Assembly (NCBI RefSeq): GCF_002210425.1
Contig: NZ_MWQK01000003.1
Location: 62,001 to 126,000 of the forward strand
Source: Fibrobacter sp. UWB2
GTDB lineage: Bacteria > Fibrobacterota > Fibrobacteria > Fibrobacterales > Fibrobacteraceae
Reading direction: 5' to 3'
DNA length: 64,000 bases
Notes under the pieces: model-generated
What the model was told of the DNA's origin: nothing
The model's input: the letters and a program-made list of their open reading frames with translations, nothing else
The model's database searches: none
In this document: piece by piece, positions 61,332 to 64,000 of the stretch
Layout of the letters: each line of letters starts with the position of its first letter
Position numbering within the stretch: the stretch's first letter is position 1
Program-made: the position numbers and the translations under genes

Positions 61332-61901
61332 TTATTCTTCAATATTCTTTATGATTTTTGCTGGGTTTCCTGCAATCACCACATGATCAGGAAAAGATTT
61401 AGTTACTACAGAAGCAGCAGCGATTACCGTGCTATCTCCTATGGATACACCCGGAAGAATCGTGACTCCACCGCCGATCCAGACATTATCGCCAATGGTG
61501 ACCGGCTTAGGGATACCAATCTTTTCTCTTCTTGATTCTGCGTCCAACGGATGACCGATTGCATATATACAGGTTTTAGGTCCGATCATACAATGTTCTC
61601 CAATCCGAATCGGAGCTGCATCCAGGAACACGCAGTCAAAGTTTATGAACAAGTCATCGCCCGCAAAGATGTTATATCCGTAATCACAATGGAACGGGGG
61701 CTTGATGGCTATCCTCTCCCCGCAGTGCCCGAATAGTTGTTTTAACAATGCTTTTCTTAAGGACTCATCTTCCGGAGAACTATTAAAACGAGAACAGAGG
61801 ATACGAGCGTTTTTCTTATCCTCCATGAGCTGCGGGTCATTTGTAAAAAAAGATTCTCCATTTGTCATTCTTTCTCGTTCAGTTTTCCTGCATTTTTCCA
61901 T
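61332..61901 (-). CDS. Maltose/galactoside O-acetyltransferase family (hexapeptide repeat), 189 aa
   Basis: N-terminal Mac domain (ERMTNGESFFTNDPQLMEDKKNARILCSRFN), then left-handed beta-helix repeats (FINFDCVFLDAAPIRIGEHCMIGPKTCIYAIGHPLDAESRR, DNVWIGGGVTILPGVSIGDSTVIAAASVV). The catalytic His is in AIGHPLD. Acetylates a sugar OH from acetyl-CoA. ATG 61901 has GGAGGG 5 nt upstream; GTG 61913 and ATG 61904 are alternatives. Codon use is more AT-rich than in its plus-strand neighbours, so horizontal arrival is plausible. Confidence 0.9.
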   Translation of the reverse strand: MEKCRKTERERMTNGESFFTNDPQLMEDKKNARILCSRFNSSPEDESLRKALLKQLFGHCGERIAIKPPFHCDYGYNIFAGDDLFINFDCVFLDAAPIRIGEHCMIGPKTCIYAIGHPLDAESRREKIGIPKPVTIGDNVWIGGGVTILPGVSIGDSTVIAAASVVTKSFPDHVVIAGNPAKIIKNIEE

Positions 61902-61969
61902 CATTCCCTCCACAAATCCCGATTTGTCTTAGTCTATTACTAGCCGATTATATTCAAGATTTTGTAATT

Positions 61970-62062
61970 TTAGTTACTTTTGTATGTGATACCCGCCGTC
62001 TGCAAATACAACACATCACTATCTTTCAGCATCTGCTTGAATTCTTGTGAAATCACTCGCAT
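61970..62062 (-). CDS. Possible 30-aa peptide ORF
   Basis: Strong SD (TTGGAGGT) before ATG; begins MRVISQEFKQMLKDSDVLYL. No known family; could be the retained 5' end of a lost gene. Confidence 0.35.
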   Translation of the reverse strand: MRVISQEFKQMLKDSDVLYLQTAGITYKSN

Positions 62063-62094
62063 AATAGACCTCCAATAACAAATATATACTAATA

Positions 62095-62220
62095 CTAATT
62101 GGCGATAAAAGGCAAGTCGCCGAACTCAAAGGCAAAGTCCAAAAGAAGGCTATAGAAGCATTCATCTGACAAATACCTTTTTACAGAAAAAGATGTTCCC
62201 TTTTGAATCCATCTTTTCAT
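62095..62220 (-). CDS. Possible 41-aa ORF
   Basis: SD GGAG overlaps the end of the previous ORF. Begins MKRWIQKGTSFSVKRYLSDE and ends FEFGDLPFIAN. Unrecognised. Confidence 0.35.
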   Translation of the reverse strand: MKRWIQKGTSFSVKRYLSDECFYSLLLDFAFEFGDLPFIAN

Positions 62221-62223
62221 ATT

Positions 62224-62376
62224 TTACTCCAAATCAACGACAACTTCATCATTTTGATAGAATTTTAAAGGTTGAAGATGTTTTACTTCAATGTTTATTT
62301 CCGCAGTTTCATAGGCAAAATTGTTTACAAAAGTGCGTTGGCGGGCTTCACTATGCGTTTCGCGCATACTGAGCAT
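62224..62376 (-). CDS. Possible 50-aa ORF, upstream partner of the 41-aa ORF
   Basis: Begins MLSMRETHSEARQRTFVNNF and ends YQNDEVVVDLE. No SD; the frame stays open upstream into the antisense of the next gene. Low support. Confidence 0.3.
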   Translation of the reverse strand: MLSMRETHSEARQRTFVNNFAYETAEINIEVKHLQPLKFYQNDEVVVDLE

Positions 62377-62390
62377 GAAAACTTGGTATT

Positions 62391-62418
62391 TTGCGAGGTT
62401 TGCACAATTATTTATATT
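62391..62418 (+). promoter_or_regulatory. Promoter of the frameshifted CMD/cupin lipoprotein gene
   Basis: TTGCGA, 16 bp, TATATT, 28 nt before the ATG at 62447. Confidence 0.5.
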
Positions 62419-62446
62419 AAAAGCGTAGAAAGAAAAGGAACAAACT

Positions 62447-63666
62447 ATGAAACTAGGGACGATTATGACGATGCTTGGTATGGGTGCGGTGCTTGCCGCA
62501 TGTGACTGCTGTCCGCAAGACGGGGCGAAGACGCTTTCGCAGGACAAGGAACTGCGTGCCGTGATGGATACGAGGTTCCGGCGGCGACTCCGCTTGTGGA
62601 AAAGCGCGAGGTGGAGTTGATTCGCCTGGTGTCGCTTGTGACGCAACAGTCGGGCGATCTTTTGCAAGAAGAAGTGGCGACGGCGCTTGCGCAGGGGCTA
62701 GCTCCCGAAGAGATTCTCGAGGCGATTTACCAGTGCGCCCCTTACACCGGGTTCCCGCGGACGGTGGATGCTGTGGAAATTGCCCGCAGCGTGTTCAAGG
62801 CGAAGAACGTAAAGGTGGACGAAAACCGTGCAACGGTGACGGCGCAGTCCCGTTTGCAGGCGGGTGCAGACGCGCAGGGAACGCTGTTCGGCCAGACTTT
62901 CCGCGACATGGCGAAAAACGGTAAGAGCGGTATGCCGACTATCAATTACTTCTTGGCGAGCAACTGCTTTGGCGATTACTACACCCGCAAGGGGCTCGAC
63001 CTGAATACTCGCGAACTCTTGACGATGGCGATTCTCGTGAACCTGGGAACGGAGCCGCAGCTCAAGGCGCATATCGGCGCGAACCTGAAGATTCGCACGG
63101 CCGAATACGTGGAACAGGCGATTTATAATTGCTTGCCGTATTGCGGTTATCCGCGCACGCTGAACGCGTTGCGACTGCTCAAGGAAGCGGTGGCGGAGGC
63201 GAAGGCTGGTGCTGTAAACGCGGCGGACACAAAGGTCGCTGAGCAAGGTCGAAGCGTGCCGGGCAAAGACTGGAGCGTGTTTCCGGTGGGCAAGCCGAAC
63301 GATGCCTACGCCAAGTTTTTCGTGGGCAAGAGCTATCTCGACATGATCAGCAAGGAACAGGTGGGCGTCGGGAATGTGACTTTTGAACCGGCGTGCCGCA
63401 ACAACTGGCATATCCATCATGCAAAGAAGGGCGGTGGCCAGATTCTCATTGCGACGGCGGGACGCGGCTACTACCAGGAATGGGGCAAGCCGGCGGTGGA
63501 ACTGAAGCCCGGCGACGTGGTGAACATTCCAGCTGGCGTCAAGCATTGGCACGGGGCGGCTCCGGATTCCTGGTTCCAGCATTTGGCGATTGAAGTCCCT
63601 GGCGAAGGTGGTCGCAACGAATGGCTTGAGCCCGTGAGCGACGAAGACTACGGGAAGTTGAAATAA
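62447..63666 (+). pseudogene. Carboxymuconolactone-decarboxylase/cupin lipoprotein, frameshifted
   Basis: The ATG at 62447 (AAAGGA upstream) opens a lipoprotein signal MKLGTIMTMLGMGAVLAACD and continues to KELRAVMD. Near 62565-62573 the reading frame shifts by one base and continues as YEVPAATPLVEKREVELIRL, running to 63666. That frame holds two CMD/AhpD-like domains (ILEAIYQCAPYTGFPRT; LLTMAILVNLG..AIYNCLPYCGYPRT) and a cupin (NNWHIHHAKKGGGQIL..GDVVNIPAGVKHWHG). GTG 62596 could start a cytoplasmic 356-aa form. Frameshift could be real or a sequencing error. Confidence 0.8.
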
Positions 63667-63677
63667 AATCGGGCCTA

Positions 63678-64000
63678 ATGACGCGAATGGTTTTGCTCAT
63701 GAATACGTTTAGGTTGTTGGCTTGTGCGATTTTGTGGTTCTCGGCGGCGTCGCTTGCGGCGGCACCTGCGCCCGAGGGATTCGTGCTTATCAAGGGCGGG
63801 ACTTGAACTCGTGAAGCCCTATTCCGACGACTACAACACCGTCTTGAAACAGGCGCAGAACGACCAGCACAAACAGGCGCGCCCGGCCCTCAAGAAAAAG
63901 CCCGACGCAAAGAAGTGGGCCGATTACGAAACGATTATCATCGGTTACCCCAACTGGTGGGCAAGTATTCCGATGCCTATTGCGACTTTGCTCGAAAGTT
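63678..64000 (+). pseudogene. FGE-like N-terminus joined out of frame to a flavodoxin fragment, cut by window edge
   Basis: ATG 63678 gives a signal peptide and APEGFVLIKGGT, the opening of formylglycine-generating-enzyme-like (SUMF1) proteins, then stops at 63806. From about 63796 another frame reads LELVKPYSDDYNTVLKQAQN and YETIIIGYPNWWASIPMPIATLLES, a flavodoxin lacking its FMN-loop N-terminus; it runs off the right edge. Looks like a deletion joining two genes or two parts of one gene. Confidence 0.65.

Overview
The window looks like a chromosomal stretch of a Gram-negative bacterium of moderate GC content, most likely Fibrobacter or a close relative. This is an inference from style, not a database match. 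It rests on an outer-membrane gene set (TonB receptor, TonB/ExbBD, beta-barrel proteins), many short Cys-anchored lipoproteins of the form '..AACGSDSSS', a recurrent promoter form TTGNNN-N17-TATATT, and dozens of palindromic repeats built around GGAGAT-CCC..GGG-AATGACA.

Layout. 1-6.0 kb: a type I restriction HsdR (minus strand, running off the left edge) divergent from a three-gene operon: a Cys-rich 154-aa protein, a single-TRD HsdS-like protein and an HsdM-like protein whose catalytic motif is degenerate. 6.2-15.9 kb: an ORF6N-domain protein, glucokinase, an operon of acyltransferase, RNase R and a rhamnan-synthesis-F-like protein, an unknown protein, and a lipoprotein ending in a histidine-phosphatase domain. 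15.9-21.6 kb: an amino-acid-type ABC importer in which receptor lobes and permease are fused, its ATPase with an unusual C-terminal extension, an LD-carboxypeptidase lipoprotein and a beta-barrel protein. 21.7-24.3 kb: rpmH-rnpA-yidD-yidC (rnpA has no ordinary start codon). 24.7-27.1 kb: DivIVA, DUF167 and a diguanylate cyclase.

27.1-47.1 kb is an envelope and iron block. Reading leftward on the minus strand from 40.4 kb: propeller lipoprotein, TonB-dependent receptor, FeoA, FeoB, TonB, ExbB, ExbD, an RND transporter, a LolA-like protein, a DUF1302-like barrel and an AraC regulator. Divergent from this is a pair of exporter-fold ABC half-transporters of the YbtPQ/IrtAB sort. Next come an orphan RelB-like antitoxin, a methyltransferase pseudogene, a secreted alpha/beta hydrolase and a ZIP metal transporter. 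A 12-bp motif, GTCTAATTGGAG on the minus strand, lies upstream of the lipoprotein, TonB and hydrolase genes, with a weaker form upstream of the AraC gene. This suggests one regulon.

47.1-55.7 kb: an AAA ATPase with its own direct-repeat control region, a GNAT acetyltransferase, a LysR regulator, a strongly structured 137-nt imperfect palindrome, and a complete second type I R-M operon (hsdM-hsdS-hsdR). Dispersed repeats have been absorbed into the HsdS spacer, the HsdS tail and the HsdR start. 55.7-64 kb is accessory and partly decayed: a glutamine amidotransferase behind a possible small RNA or attenuator, a TA pair with a shortened toxin, a flavoprotein, a DUF1349 protein, two lipoproteins, a sugar O-acetyltransferase with a truncated cupin, three tiny ORFs, a frameshifted carboxymuconolactone-decarboxylase/cupin lipoprotein and an FGE/flavodoxin junction at the right edge. 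No tRNA, rRNA, CRISPR array, transposase or prophage module was seen.
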